From assembly GCA_002307145.1 (NCBI GenBank), contig DBTR01000067.1:34446-98445 (forward strand): a stretch of DNA of 64,000 nt, in the 5' to 3' direction. The number at the start of each line of letters is the position of its first letter. Positions within the stretch are counted from its first letter, which is position 1. The stretch comes from Rhodospirillum sp. UBA1311. Lineage in GTDB: Bacteria > Pseudomonadota > Alphaproteobacteria > Rhodospirillales > Rhodospirillaceae. The notes under the pieces were generated by a model. The model was not told the origin of the DNA, did not search any database, and saw only the letters and a program-made list of their open reading frames with translations. A program made the position numbers and the translations under genes. Below are positions 45,701 to 54,762 of the stretch, in pieces.

Positions 45701-46042
45701 CTAGTTGCCCGCCTGGTCGAACGCACGCAAGGCATCGGCGGAATACACCAACCCCGGTCCGCCGTTCATCGCAATCGCGACCGCGAGCGCCTCGCCGACT
45801 TCCTTACGGGTTGCCCCGGCCTCCCGTGCGGCACGCGCATGGGCACCGATGCAACCGTCGCAGCGGCGAGTGACGCCGATCGCCAAGGCAATCAATTCCT
45901 TAGTCTTGCTATCGAGAACTCCGTCGGCAACTGCCGCTTTCGACAAGGCGTAGAATTTCTCCAGAGCCTCAGGAATCTCTTTCGCCAATTCGCCGTAATA
46001 GGACCGCGTATCCTGAACTATAAGCTTATAATCTTTTGCCAT
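45701..46042 (-). CDS. Carboxymuconolactone decarboxylase/AhpD-family protein
   Basis: A 113-residue CMD-domain protein. The active region CDGCIGAHARAAREAGAT has the CxxC-x3-H signature of alkylhydroperoxidase-like members, so a thiol peroxidase or redox role is more likely than decarboxylation. The ATG at 46042 matches the normal family length; an upstream ATG at 46108 would add 22 residues. It stands alone, 151 bases from the kinase gene, on the same strand. Confidence 0.85.
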   Translation of the reverse strand: MAKDYKLIVQDTRSYYGELAKEIPEALEKFYALSKAAVADGVLDSKTKELIALAIGVTRRCDGCIGAHARAAREAGATRKEVGEALAVAIAMNGGPGLVYSADALRAFDQAGN

Positions 46043-46288
46043 TTTCAGTCTCGCTACAGGATCCTCCGGAAGCACTATCGCCACCGGTCGCGTTATCGAA
46101 CGTGTCATTCCCGTTTCGAAACGTCAAACGACGCATGGCAAGATGAGGCATACTCTTGTGTGGCGATCATTGTCGCCGCGGGTTTATCACCCCGAGTTAT
46201 GCCGACTCCGTTGGGCAGGCTGAACGAAGAGGCCAGCATACGCACGTGTTGCACGTCGGGTCTGGGTTTGTTCTAGTTTTTGGGCAAC

Positions 46289-46326
46289 AAAAAAGGCTTA
46301 GCCCTCACGGGGCTAAGCCTTTTTTT
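46289..46326 (+). terminator. Intrinsic terminator without an obvious upstream gene
   Basis: Six A, a 10-bp stem GGCTTAGCCC/GGGCTAAGCC (46295-46304 with 46310-46319), a five-base loop and seven T. It would work on both strands. On the plus strand the only available transcript is a short noncoding one starting after 46043. Confidence 0.85.
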
Positions 46327-46482
46327 ATCTTGGTTGCGGGGGCACGCAACTGCCTTTGTTCAACAATGACGTTACTGAACTGCACTGTGAGCATCCCCCG
46401 TCGCCTATCTGCCCAGGTCTTTCCACCGTACTGGCGGTTGACGGTCCGCAACCTCGGCGAGACTTAAAAATACAATCCGATG

Positions 46483-46683
46483 CTACGACGAGCGATTCGG
46501 ACGCATTTTCTCCTCGGCCCATTTGCCTTTAAGTTCGCTAATATCACGAATGACAAATATAACAACTGCTTGAGGTGGCTGCACTTGAGAAGCTGCTTTT
46601 TGTGTCTGCTGAATAATTGACAATTTGTTCCTAAGCCGTTGGCTTCTGTCCTGCGGAATAATATCAGACCCCTGCCAGCGACA
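46483..46683 (-). pseudogene. Possible gene remnant without start codon
   Basis: The minus-strand frame is open for 66 codons between a TAA at 46684-46686 and a TAG at 46483-46485. It encodes a protein-like end (VVIFVIRDISELKGKWAEE) with no ATG and no ribosome site. It may be the 3' end of a lost gene or a small gene with an unusual start. I do not recognise it, and chance is possible. Confidence 0.25.
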
Positions 46684-46742
46684 TTATATCGATTATATTT
46701 TCGGATGAATTCCGCTTTAGATAATTTCAGTTGTCATATTGG

Positions 46743-46756
46743 TACGTTGTAACGTA
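46743..46756. promoter_or_regulatory. Palindrome upstream of the importer-pseudoazurin operon
   Basis: TACGTTGTAACGTA is a perfect 6-bp inverted repeat around GT, 82-95 bases before the binding-protein ATG. The shape is similar to metal-regulator (Zur/Fur family) boxes, but no consensus is matched well enough to name the protein. Confidence 0.4.
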
Positions 46757-46837
46757 GCTCATATACCCACATTGTTTGCGAGTGTATCGCACTCTCCGCG
46801 CAAATCCACCAGTGCGCATTTAACGGAGGTTCCGAAC

Positions 46838-47848
46838 ATGTTGATTTCCCGCCTTGCCGTCGCGGCAGTGGGCTTCGCGCTTTCTGCCAGCACCGCCCTT
46901 GGCGGCTCCACCGCCTACCCGATTTCGGTGACCAACTGCGGCTTCACCTTCGAGTTTAAGAAAGCGCCGCAGAACGTCGTCTCGATCGGCCAGGGCGCTA
47001 CCGAGATCCTCTACGCGCTTGGCGCCGGCGACAACATGGCCGGAACCGCGCTGTGGTTCGCCAAGGTTCTGCCGGAGTACGAGGCGGCGAACGCCAACGT
47101 CGCCCGCATCGCCGACAACGCGCCATCGTTCGAGGCGGTGATCGGCAAGAAGCCCGGACTGGTAACCACCCAGTTCGAATGGATGATCGGCAAGCAGGGC
47201 GTGGTCGGTACTCGCGAGCAGTTCCGCGACCTGAACGTGCCCACCTACATCATGCCCGATGACTGCGAAGGCAAGGACAACCTCGTCGGCGCGGACGGCA
47301 CCCGCAAGGGCGTCTACACTCCCGACTTCCTCTACAAGGGCATCGGCCAACTCGCCGAGATCTTCGATCGCCAGGACAAGGGCGCGAATTTGATCGCCGA
47401 CCTCAAGGCGCGCCAGAAGAAGGCCGCCGAACAGGCTAAAGCCCTCGACCTCAAGGGCGCTTCGGCGGTGTTCTGGTTCTCCAGCGCCGACCTCGACCTT
47501 GATCCCTACGTCGCAGGCAAGCTCGGGCCTTCCGCCTACATCATGAAGACCATCGGCCTCAAGAACGTGATCGAGTCCGCCGAGGAATGGCCGACGGTCG
47601 GCTGGGAAACCATCGCCAAGGCGAACCCGACCTACGTCGTCATCGCCCGAATGGATCGCCGCCGCTTCCCCGCCGACGACTTCCAGAAGAAGCTCGAGTA
47701 CCTGAAGACCGACCCGGTCACCAGCCAAATGGACGCGGTGAAGAACGGGCGCATCCTGATCGTGGATGCTGACGCGATGCAGTCGTCGCTGCGCATGGTC
47801 CAAGGCATGGAGAAGCTCGTCAAGGACCTGGCGGAACGGAAAAAATGA
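46838..47848 (+). CDS. BtuF/FecB-type periplasmic binding protein of an ABC importer
   Basis: A 336-residue cluster A-II binding protein. A signal peptide covers about residues 1-22 (ending ALGGS). VVSIGQGATEILYALGAGDNMAG, PSFEAVIGKKPGLVTTQFEW and the C-terminal NGRILIVDADAMQSS region follow the class III fold used for siderophores, heme and cobalamin. GGAGG lies nine bases before the ATG at 46838, so the longer upstream frame is rejected. Ligand is unknown. No TonB-dependent receptor is nearby, and pseudoazurin follows the ATPase, so a metal such as copper is worth testing. Confidence 0.88.
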   Translation: MLISRLAVAAVGFALSASTALGGSTAYPISVTNCGFTFEFKKAPQNVVSIGQGATEILYALGAGDNMAGTALWFAKVLPEYEAANANVARIADNAPSFEAVIGKKPGLVTTQFEWMIGKQGVVGTREQFRDLNVPTYIMPDDCEGKDNLVGADGTRKGVYTPDFLYKGIGQLAEIFDRQDKGANLIADLKARQKKAAEQAKALDLKGASAVFWFSSADLDLDPYVAGKLGPSAYIMKTIGLKNVIESAEEWPTVGWETIAKANPTYVVIARMDRRRFPADDFQKKLEYLKTDPVTSQMDAVKNGRILIVDADAMQSSLRMVQGMEKLVKDLAERKK

Positions 47849-48909
47849 GCGAGGCAATTGTCGGAGCCAACGGCTTCCAGCCGCTGGGCCGATGGATTGC
47901 ATCTTTGCTGAAGGCCGCGGCGATCCTGATCGCCGCGGCTCTCGCGGGCATCTGCATCGGCGAGACACGTATCCCGCCCGAGACAGTGATGCAAACCTTG
48001 GCAAACCGCTTGTTTGATGCGTCCTACGCGCTGGACCCGATCGACGAGGGCATCGTCTGGAACTACCGGCTGACGCGGGCGATCGTTGCGGCGTGCTGCG
48101 GCGCCGGGCTCGCGGTTTCCGGCCTCGTGCTCCAGTCGCTGCTGCGCAACGCGCTGGCGGATCCCTACCTGCTGGGGATATCGGCGGGCGCGTCCACCGG
48201 CGCGGTTCTGGTTTCGGTGGCGGGCCTCGGCGCGGGTGCAATATCGCTTTCCGCCGGGGCATTCGCCGGGGCGCTCGCGGCCTTCGGCCTGGTGGCCGCC
48301 TTGGCCCGGCTATCGGGCGGCAACGCGGGCGTGCAGGCAGCCGGACAGATCGTCCTCGCGGGCATCGCCGGATCGCAGCTCTTCAACGCCCTCACGTCCT
48401 TCATCATCACCCGTTCGGCCAACTCCGAGCAGGCGCGCGGCATCATGTTCTGGCTGCTCGGCAACCTCAGCGGCGTACGCTGGGGCGAGGTCGGCACCGC
48501 GGTGCCGGTCGTCTGCCTGATGCTGGTCGTCTGCCTCGCCCACGTGCGCGCCCTCGACGCCTTCACCTTCGGAGCGGACTCCGCCGCCGCCCTCGGCGTG
48601 CCGGTGCGGCGGGTGCAGGCGGCGCTGATTCTCGTCGCCGCACTCGCAACTGCGGTGCTGGTGTCGATCGTCGGCTCGATCGGCTTCGTCGGGCTAGTGA
48701 TTCCCCATGCCGCGCGGTTCCTCGTCGGCGTCCGCCACGCCCGGCTGATGCCCGCGACGGCGTTGATCGGCGCGGTGTTCCTGATCGCTGCCGACGTTCT
48801 CTCGCGCACCCTGATCAAGGGGCAGGTGCTACCGATCGGCGTCATCACCGCCCTGGTCGGGGCGCCGGCCTTTGCGTTCATTCTCATCCGGAGCAGGCGG
48901 CTGCGATGA
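47845..48909 (+). CDS. FecCD/BtuC-family ABC importer permease
   Basis: A 354-residue permease with about ten helices. RLTRAIVAACCGAGLAVSGLVLQ, NALADPYLLGISAGASTGAV, FWLLGNLSGVRWGEV and GFVGLVIPHAARFLVG are family signatures, the last covering the ATPase contact. The ATG overlaps the binding-protein stop. Confidence 0.93.
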   Translation: MSEAIVGANGFQPLGRWIASLLKAAAILIAAALAGICIGETRIPPETVMQTLANRLFDASYALDPIDEGIVWNYRLTRAIVAACCGAGLAVSGLVLQSLLRNALADPYLLGISAGASTGAVLVSVAGLGAGAISLSAGAFAGALAAFGLVAALARLSGGNAGVQAAGQIVLAGIAGSQLFNALTSFIITRSANSEQARGIMFWLLGNLSGVRWGEVGTAVPVVCLMLVVCLAHVRALDAFTFGADSAAALGVPVRRVQAALILVAALATAVLVSIVGSIGFVGLVIPHAARFLVGVRHARLMPATALIGAVFLIAADVLSRTLIKGQVLPIGVITALVGAPAFAFILIRSRRLR

Positions 48910-49670
48910 TCCTCTCCACCCACGATCTCGGATGGTCGCCTCGCCGGGGGGAAATGATCGTCCGCAACCTAGACATCGCGGTGCGCGAGGGGGAAACCCT
49001 CGGCCTCGTCGGCCCCAATGGCTCTGGCAAGTCGACCCTGTTGCGGTTGATGGCGGGAATTCTGACGCCTTCCCGGGGCGATGTGCGGCTCGGCGGTCGC
49101 TCGCTGCGCGCGATGGCACGGCGGGAAGCGGCGCAATCGATCGCTCTGGTCGAGCAACACGCGGACACCGAAGACCGCATCAGCGTGCGCGACGCGGTGG
49201 AGATCGGCCGCACACCTTGGCTTTCAGCGCTATCGCCGTGGTCGGCAGCCGACGACGCGATCATCGACGACGCGCTTCGCGCCGTCGACCTGGAGCCGCT
49301 CGCGGCGCGCGATTGGACGACGCTTTCCGGCGGCGAGCGCCAACGCGCCCACATCGCCCGCGCTTTGGCGCAGCGCCCGCGCGTGTTGCTCCTCGACGAG
49401 CCCGCCAATCACCTCGACATTCAGCACCAGCTCTCGATCCTCGATCTCATCGCAGGCCTGGGGCTGACGACGATCATCGCCCTCCATGATCTCAACCAGG
49501 TGATGGCCTGCGACCGCATCGCGGTGATGCACGACGGTCGGCTGCGAGCGCTAGGGCCGCCGAAGGACGTACTGACGCCCTTCCTCCTCGCCGAGGTTTT
49601 CTCCGTCGGCGTCGCGATTCTCTCCGATCCCGAGGACGGCACGCCGATCCTTCGCTTCAAACCTCTCTGA
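48906..49670 (+). CDS. ABC importer ATPase, BtuD/FecE family
   Basis: A 254-residue ATPase: Walker A GPNGSGKST near residue 37, Q-loop in the ALVEQHADTED region, signature TLSGGERQRAHIARAL and Walker B VLLLDEPANHLD, then the switch His in ALHDLNQV. The ATG at 48906 overlaps the permease stop. The larger upstream frame is a read-through shadow of the permease gene. Confidence 0.95.
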   Translation: MILSTHDLGWSPRRGEMIVRNLDIAVREGETLGLVGPNGSGKSTLLRLMAGILTPSRGDVRLGGRSLRAMARREAAQSIALVEQHADTEDRISVRDAVEIGRTPWLSALSPWSAADDAIIDDALRAVDLEPLAARDWTTLSGGERQRAHIARALAQRPRVLLLDEPANHLDIQHQLSILDLIAGLGLTTIIALHDLNQVMACDRIAVMHDGRLRALGPPKDVLTPFLLAEVFSVGVAILSDPEDGTPILRFKPL

Positions 49671-49685
49671 AAGGATGGAAACCCG

Positions 49686-50129
49686 ATGAAACTCGCTGTT
49701 CTCGCTCTCGGCGCGCTGCTCGCTGCCACGGCGGCCCATGCGGAAACCTACGAAGTCAAGATGATCAACCGCAACGAAACCGGGGGCATGCCCTACGAGC
49801 CGGATTTCCTCCGTCTCGCCCCTGGGGATACCGTGAAGTTCATCCCCACCAATCCGACGCATAACGCGGCGACGATGCCTGAGATGCTTCCGGCCGGAGC
49901 CAAGCCCTTCAAAGGCAAGATTGACCAGGAAATCGAGGTCGCCTTCACCGTACCTGGCATCTACGGAATCAAGTGCATACCCCATTACATGATGGGGATG
50001 GTGATGCTGGTAATCGTGGGGGACGAGCCGGCCACGAATGTCGCCATTCCCGCCGGATTGCCGCCCGAGGCGAAAAAGCGCTTCGAGGAGATCACGGCTC
50101 GCGCGATCGCGAAGGAAGGTCGGCGCTGA
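49686..50129 (+). CDS. Pseudoazurin-type blue copper protein
   Basis: A 147-residue periplasmic cupredoxin. The signal peptide is cleaved after AHA (residue 19). The copper ligands are H59 (NPTHN), C97, H100 and M105 in CIPHYMMGM, the exact pseudoazurin spacing. Pseudoazurins donate electrons to copper nitrite reductase, N2O reductase or other periplasmic enzymes; none is in the window. It begins 15 bases after the importer ATPase and so belongs to that transcript. Confidence 0.93.
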   Translation: MKLAVLALGALLAATAAHAETYEVKMINRNETGGMPYEPDFLRLAPGDTVKFIPTNPTHNAATMPEMLPAGAKPFKGKIDQEIEVAFTVPGIYGIKCIPHYMMGMVMLVIVGDEPATNVAIPAGLPPEAKKRFEEITARAIAKEGRR

Positions 50130-50150
50130 CCCGCGCAGCACCGCATCTCA

Positions 50151-50164
50151 TTGAAGACAATCAA
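50151..50164 (+). promoter_or_regulatory. FNR/NnrR-type box upstream of the porin-Rieske-cytochrome operon
   Basis: TTGAAGACAATCAA matches TTGAT-N4-ATCAA in 9 of 10 specified bases. It lies 82-95 bases before the porin ATG, a position compatible with class II activation of a promoter near 50200. The factor could be FnrL or another CRP/FNR member. Confidence 0.6.
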
Positions 50165-50245
50165 TCAAAATTTTCCATGGACCGGCCCGGCATCCTTCCG
50201 GCACCGATCCTCAACTCAACCTCATAGGGGGGGAACGAAGAGATC

Positions 50246-51370
50246 ATGAAGTGTCATCTGCTTAGAGCCAGCGCACTGGCTCTTTCCGTCGCGATGGGAG
50301 GAACGGCGCAGGCCTCCGACCCGATCCAGCTCAAGCTCGGCGGCTACATGGAGTACTGGGCTGCCGGAGCCAGCCAGGGCGACGGCTACGCCTCGCCGGT
50401 GAACAGCTTCGACATCCAGGGCGATTCCCAGATCTACTTCATGGGCAAGACGATTCTGGATAACGGCCTGGAAGTGGGCGCGCGGGTGCAAACCAGCGCG
50501 GGCTCCGACTACAACGCCCAATTCATTCAGCGTTCGTACGGGTGGGTGAGCGGCGCCTACGGCAAGGTGATCTTCGGCAAGTATCGCGATGTCGTGTGGC
50601 TGACTCACAACTACGCGCCCGAGGCTTCGCATCTCGATTCCGGCCTGGGCGGCTCCGACTTCTACCAGATCCTCCCGACCGGCGATGGCGTGGCCGCTCT
50701 CGACCCGAACGAGAAGCCCACCAACTACGCCAACAAGCTCCTCTACATCACGCCGAAGGTCTACGGCTTCCAGCTTGGCGCGTCATTCACCCCGTCGAAC
50801 AACCGTTCGGGCGACGACGCAAGTGCCGTTTCCGAGACCATCGTCAAGGATGCCAAGTGGGATCAGGCGTGGGCCGCCGCGCTCTCCTATGGCGGCACCA
50901 TCGGCGGGGTCGGCGTCAACGCCTCAGTCGGCTACGACTACATCAACGGTAACCGCGACACCGGAACACCGGGCGACGTCCACAACATCCAGACCAGCGC
51001 TGTGCTTTCGTATCAGGGCTTCTCGGTCGGCGGCGGGTTCAACCGCATGGTCGCGCCGAGCGACAGCTTCTATGCGAGCAAGGACGGCCGCGCCTGGGAA
51101 GCGGGCCTCGGCTACACCGAGGGGCCGTACATGGTCTCGCTCGCTTACGTCAACTCCACGACCCGCGGCAATCTGGCCGACTACCCGATCAGCGTCCACG
51201 CGCACGACGAGGTGGATTTCTACCGCATGGGCGCGCGCTACAACCTCGGGCCGGGCGTGGACCTTTGGGGCGCTCTGGCCTACCTCGATTCCGAATCCCA
51301 CACCGGCAAGAAGGCCGACGGTAACGAAGGCGCGATTGGCGGCGCGATCGGCCTCCGGCTCGACTTCTGA
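50246..51370 (+). CDS. Outer-membrane general porin
   Basis: A 374-residue Gram-negative trimeric porin. A signal peptide ends near AQA-SDPIQ (residue 23), the mature part alternates aromatic and glycine strands, FIQRSYGWVSGAYGKVIFGK is typical of alphaproteobacterial porins and the chain ends in phenylalanine, as needed for outer-membrane assembly. It sits under the FNR-type box and just before the Rieske gene. Confidence 0.92.
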   Translation: MKCHLLRASALALSVAMGGTAQASDPIQLKLGGYMEYWAAGASQGDGYASPVNSFDIQGDSQIYFMGKTILDNGLEVGARVQTSAGSDYNAQFIQRSYGWVSGAYGKVIFGKYRDVVWLTHNYAPEASHLDSGLGGSDFYQILPTGDGVAALDPNEKPTNYANKLLYITPKVYGFQLGASFTPSNNRSGDDASAVSETIVKDAKWDQAWAAALSYGGTIGGVGVNASVGYDYINGNRDTGTPGDVHNIQTSAVLSYQGFSVGGGFNRMVAPSDSFYASKDGRAWEAGLGYTEGPYMVSLAYVNSTTRGNLADYPISVHAHDEVDFYRMGARYNLGPGVDLWGALAYLDSESHTGKKADGNEGAIGGAIGLRLDF

Positions 51371-51428
51371 TCCGGAGCGTCGGGGCGGCCATCGCCGCCC
51401 CGACACCATGATTTCCTTGGGGGGACGC

Positions 51429-51962
51429 ATGTCCGAACACGTTGAAACGCCACCCACGCGGCGGGACTTCCTTTTCGGCGCGGTTTACGCCGCAGGGGCG
51501 GGAGGCGTTCTGGCATCTCTCCTGCCGCTTGCCGACACGCTCGCACCCGCTGCCGACACCCTGGCCCTCGCCAGTATCGAGGTCGACCTCGCGCCGATCT
51601 TGGAAGGACAGGCGATCACCGTGATGTGGCAGGGCAAAGCGGTGTTCGTCCGCCATCGCACGCCCGCCGAGATCGCGGCGGCACGCGAGGCCGACGTCGC
51701 GAAGTTGCGTGACCCGCAGACCGACGCCGACCGGGTGCTCCGGCCCGAGTGGCTGGTCGCGGTGGGGGTTTGCACCCACCTCGGCTGCGTGCCGCTGGGC
51801 CAACGGAGCGGGCAGCCGCGCGGCGATCACGGTGGCTGGTTCTGCCCGTGCCACGGCGCGCACTACGACACCTCCGGCCGCGTGCGGAAAGGGCCCGCGC
51901 CCGCCAACCTCGCGGTGCCGCCCTACGTTTTCCTCGACGATACCCGGATTCGCATCGGATGA
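51429..51962 (+). CDS. petA: Ubiquinol-cytochrome c reductase Rieske iron-sulfur subunit
   Basis: A 177-residue Rieske protein. TRRDFLFGAVYAAGAGG is a twin-arginine anchor; CTHLGC (C115-C120) and CPCHG (C139, C141, H142) hold the 2Fe-2S cluster with two His and two Cys ligands. The ATG at 51429 follows a GGGGGGA site; the frame upstream is a shadow of the porin gene. The cytochrome b/c1 start overlaps its stop. Confidence 0.93.
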   Translation: MSEHVETPPTRRDFLFGAVYAAGAGGVLASLLPLADTLAPAADTLALASIEVDLAPILEGQAITVMWQGKAVFVRHRTPAEIAAAREADVAKLRDPQTDADRVLRPEWLVAVGVCTHLGCVPLGQRSGQPRGDHGGWFCPCHGAHYDTSGRVRKGPAPANLAVPPYVFLDDTRIRIG

Positions 51963-53869
51963 CCGCCCCCCTCTCCTCCCGGGCCACGCGCCTGGGCAAG
52001 CTCATCGCCACCGCCGTCGATCGGTTGCCTCTGTCCACGCAGATCCGGCGCGGCGTCGTCGACCATCCGGTGCCGAATTCCTTCGAACGCTGGGGCAGGC
52101 TTGTCGGATCCCTGGCGGCGTTCCTGCTGGCGGTGATGATCGCAACCGGCGTGATCCTGGCGATGCACTACACTCCGCATGTCGATCATGCCTTCGACTC
52201 CGTCGAGCGGATCATGCGCGACGTCAGCTCCGGCTGGATGGTGCGCTATGTCCACAAAAACGGCGCGTCGCTGTTCTTCGCCGTAGCCTACATCCACCTT
52301 TTCCGCTGTCTGTACCTGCGGTCGTACCGGCCGCCGCGCGAACGGATGTGGCGGCTCGGCGTGTGTCTGCTGCTGTTGATGACGGCAACCGCGTTCATGG
52401 GCTACGTGCTGCCTTGGGGACAAATGAGCCTGTGGGGCGCAACCGTGATCACCAGCGCGTTCTCGGCGGTGCCCGTGGTGGGAGAGCGGATCGTCGCCTT
52501 CCTGTGGGGGGGGTACGCCATCGGCACACCGACCCTCAACCGTTTCTTCGTTCTGCATTTCCTGCTGCCGTTTGCGATCTTCGGGGTGACCGTGGCGCAT
52601 CTCGGACGGCGGCGACTGATAAAGGATCTGTTCGCACTTGGGATCTTCCTGGCGGCGGGTTGCGTGTTGGTCTTCTGGTTCCCCGACCACCTTGGCCATC
52701 CAGACAACTACGTGCCCGCCGACCCCGCGGTAACGCCGCCGCATTTGATGCCGGAGTGGTACTTCCTGCCGCTCTACGCAGTCCTTCGCGCGGTGCCCGA
52801 CAAGCTCGTGGGGGTGGTGGCGATGGCCGCGGCGCTGCTGGTGCTGTTCGCGGTACCGCGCCTCGACAGGTCGTCCGCGCACGGCGGGCGGCCTCGACCG
52901 TGGTTCGCGGTGGCGTTCTGGCTGTTCGCCCTCGATTGTATCCTGTTGGGCTACATCGGCGCCAAGCCCGCCGAGGGGGTGTGGATGATCGCAGCGCGCC
53001 TCGCCACCGCCTATTACTTCCTGCATTTCCTCCTGGTGCTGCCGGTGCTGACGCACGTCGAACCCGCCGCGCGGGGACGGTTGCCCGGCCTCGCCGCCAC
53101 CGGCCTCAAGGCACTCACCGTACTGGCAGCAGTGTTGGCGGTGGCGTCGCCGTTCGGCGGCGGCGAGACGCTGCGGGCGCAGGACTGGAGCTGGCGGGGG
53201 CCGTTCGGCGGCTACGACCCCGCACAACTCCAACGCGGCCATCAGGTCTACAGCCAATCCTGCGCCGCCTGTCACGGGATGAAGCGCGTTCGCTTCCGCG
53301 AACTCGCGGCGTTGGGCTATGGGGAAGCGGAGATCGCCGCCTTCGCCGCCGCACGCTTCGTGACCGACGGTCCCGACGACGAAGGCGAGATGTTCGAACG
53401 TCCCGGCCTGCCCTCCGACGCCTTTCCTTCGCCGTTCCCCAACGACCGCGCTGCGATGGCTGCCAACGGCGGCGCAAAGCCGCCCGATCTTTCCTTGCTC
53501 GCCAAGGCGAGCGCGGGGGGCGCGGACTATGTGGTCGCCATCTTGAACGGCTACGGCGAGCCGCCGCCCGGCACCGAAATGCCGTCCAACACCTATTACA
53601 ACATCGCCTTTCCCGGCCACGCCATTGCGATGGCGCCGCAGATCTTCGACGGCGGGTTCGAATTCGCCGACGGCGCACCGAACGACGCCGCGGCGGTCGC
53701 ACGCGATATTGCCGCGTTCCTGCAATGGGCATCGGAGCCGGAGTTGGAGGCGCGCCGGGCGATGGGCCTTCGGGTGGCGGTGTTCCTGCTGACGCTCCTG
53801 GTGCTGATGTATGCCCTCAAGCGCCGGGACCGCGCTGTGACGATGCCGAAGCGAAGGGTGAAGACTTGA
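51959..53869 (+). CDS. Fused cytochrome b / cytochrome c1 of a bc1 complex (FbcH type)
   Basis: A 636-residue fusion. The cytochrome b part (about 1-410) has heme histidine pairs 14 residues apart in helix B (HKNGASLFFAVAYIH) and helix D (HFLLPFAIFGVTVAH), which is the bc1 rather than b6f spacing, and the PEWY quinol-site motif. The c1 part has one CAACHG heme site near 430, a Met-containing loop late in the chain and a C-terminal anchor helix. Fused b/c1 precursors are known from Bradyrhizobium fbcH and are cut after export. It starts in an ATGA overlap with the Rieske gene. Confidence 0.92.
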   Translation: MTAPLSSRATRLGKLIATAVDRLPLSTQIRRGVVDHPVPNSFERWGRLVGSLAAFLLAVMIATGVILAMHYTPHVDHAFDSVERIMRDVSSGWMVRYVHKNGASLFFAVAYIHLFRCLYLRSYRPPRERMWRLGVCLLLLMTATAFMGYVLPWGQMSLWGATVITSAFSAVPVVGERIVAFLWGGYAIGTPTLNRFFVLHFLLPFAIFGVTVAHLGRRRLIKDLFALGIFLAAGCVLVFWFPDHLGHPDNYVPADPAVTPPHLMPEWYFLPLYAVLRAVPDKLVGVVAMAAALLVLFAVPRLDRSSAHGGRPRPWFAVAFWLFALDCILLGYIGAKPAEGVWMIAARLATAYYFLHFLLVLPVLTHVEPAARGRLPGLAATGLKALTVLAAVLAVASPFGGGETLRAQDWSWRGPFGGYDPAQLQRGHQVYSQSCAACHGMKRVRFRELAALGYGEAEIAAFAAARFVTDGPDDEGEMFERPGLPSDAFPSPFPNDRAAMAANGGAKPPDLSLLAKASAGGADYVVAILNGYGEPPPGTEMPSNTYYNIAFPGHAIAMAPQIFDGGFEFADGAPNDAAAVARDIAAFLQWASEPELEARRAMGLRVAVFLLTLLVLMYALKRRDRAVTMPKRRVKT

Positions 53870-54747
53870 GGATCGCGATCGTCACCTGTGCGGCCTATCC
53901 CGCCCTCTCGCCTTCCGATGCGCTCTACCGCGCCGCCCTCGAACGCCTCGGCGCAGTGGTCGAGGTCGTGCCGTGGAACGGCGAGCCCCTCGCCACCCGA
54001 GCGGTACTGCGCCGGGCGGATGCGGCGGTGCTGCGTTCGCCTTGGGATTATCCGCAGCAGCTTCCGGCATTCCTGCAGTGGCTCGCCACATGCGCTGACA
54101 TCCGCCTGCTCAATCCGCCCGCCCTGGTTCGCTGGAACGCCGACAAGCGCTACTTGCTGGATCTCGCCCGGGCAGGCGTGCCGATCCCGCCCCTCCGAGT
54201 TCTCCCCGCGGATGCGGGCGCGGAGGATCTGCGCGTTGCCCTGGCGTCGCTTGGAACCGACCTGGCGGTGGTCAAGCCGGTATGGGGCGGGAGCGGCCGT
54301 GGCGTCGGCTTGGCCTCGCCGAAAACTCTCGACGAGGCTCTCCGCCACACCCGGAGAGAAGCGCCGGAATGCCCGTTGATCGTGCAGGCGTTCGCACCGG
54401 AAATCGTCGAATCCGGGGAAATCAGCCTGACGTTCGTCGGCGGCGCTTTTGCGCACGCGGTCCGCAAACGCCCCGCAGACGGGGACTTCCGCGTCAACAC
54501 CCGCTACGCACCGCGCGCGCCGGAGCGGATCGTGCCATCCGCCCGTGTGCGCGAAGGCGCGGAAGCGGTGTTGCGTGCCCTTCCGGTCGACGCCCCTCCC
54601 CTCTACGCCCGCATCGACGGCCTCGAAGGCTCCGAAGGTTTCCTCTGCCTCGAAGCGGAAGTCATCGATCCGGCGCTGTTTTTCCCTCTCGCGCCGGAGA
54701 GCGCGGACCACATGGCCCGCGCAACCTTCGCGGCAATACGCATTTAG
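53866..54747 (+). CDS. ATP-grasp domain protein in the bc1 operon
   Basis: A 293-residue ATP-grasp protein. The TTG at 53866 overlaps the preceding stop (TTGA) with AAGGGTGAAGA in front; no ATG is in frame there. AVVKPVWGGSGRGVGLA is the nucleotide-binding glycine-rich loop region and LCLEAEVIDPALFF ends the metal-binding site. The fold forms amide or related bonds by acyl phosphate, as in RimK or glutathione synthetase; substrate unknown. Its tight coupling to cytochrome genes suggests a role in maturation or modification. Confidence 0.82.
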   Translation: MRIAIVTCAAYPALSPSDALYRAALERLGAVVEVVPWNGEPLATRAVLRRADAAVLRSPWDYPQQLPAFLQWLATCADIRLLNPPALVRWNADKRYLLDLARAGVPIPPLRVLPADAGAEDLRVALASLGTDLAVVKPVWGGSGRGVGLASPKTLDEALRHTRREAPECPLIVQAFAPEIVESGEISLTFVGGAFAHAVRKRPADGDFRVNTRYAPRAPERIVPSARVREGAEAVLRALPVDAPPLYARIDGLEGSEGFLCLEAEVIDPALFFPLAPESADHMARATFAAIRI

Positions 54748-54762
54748 AACGAGGATACTCCA

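Larger units (their letters stand above)
46043..46837. other. Intergenic region of about 0.8 kb with terminator, remnant frame and palindrome
   Basis: No complete gene of normal composition is seen. The stretch holds a strong intrinsic terminator at 46289-46326 with no protein gene in front of it, a possible gene remnant at 46483-46683 on the minus strand and a palindrome at 46743-46756 before the importer operon. GTTGC and GCAAC flank a G-rich stretch just after 46330. Base composition varies abruptly, which suggests past rearrangement. Confidence 0.6.

Noticed and set aside
46327..46400. tRNA-like start GGTTGCGGGGGCACGCAAC
   Set aside because: It has a short inverted repeat but no complete cloverleaf or anticodon arm could be traced.
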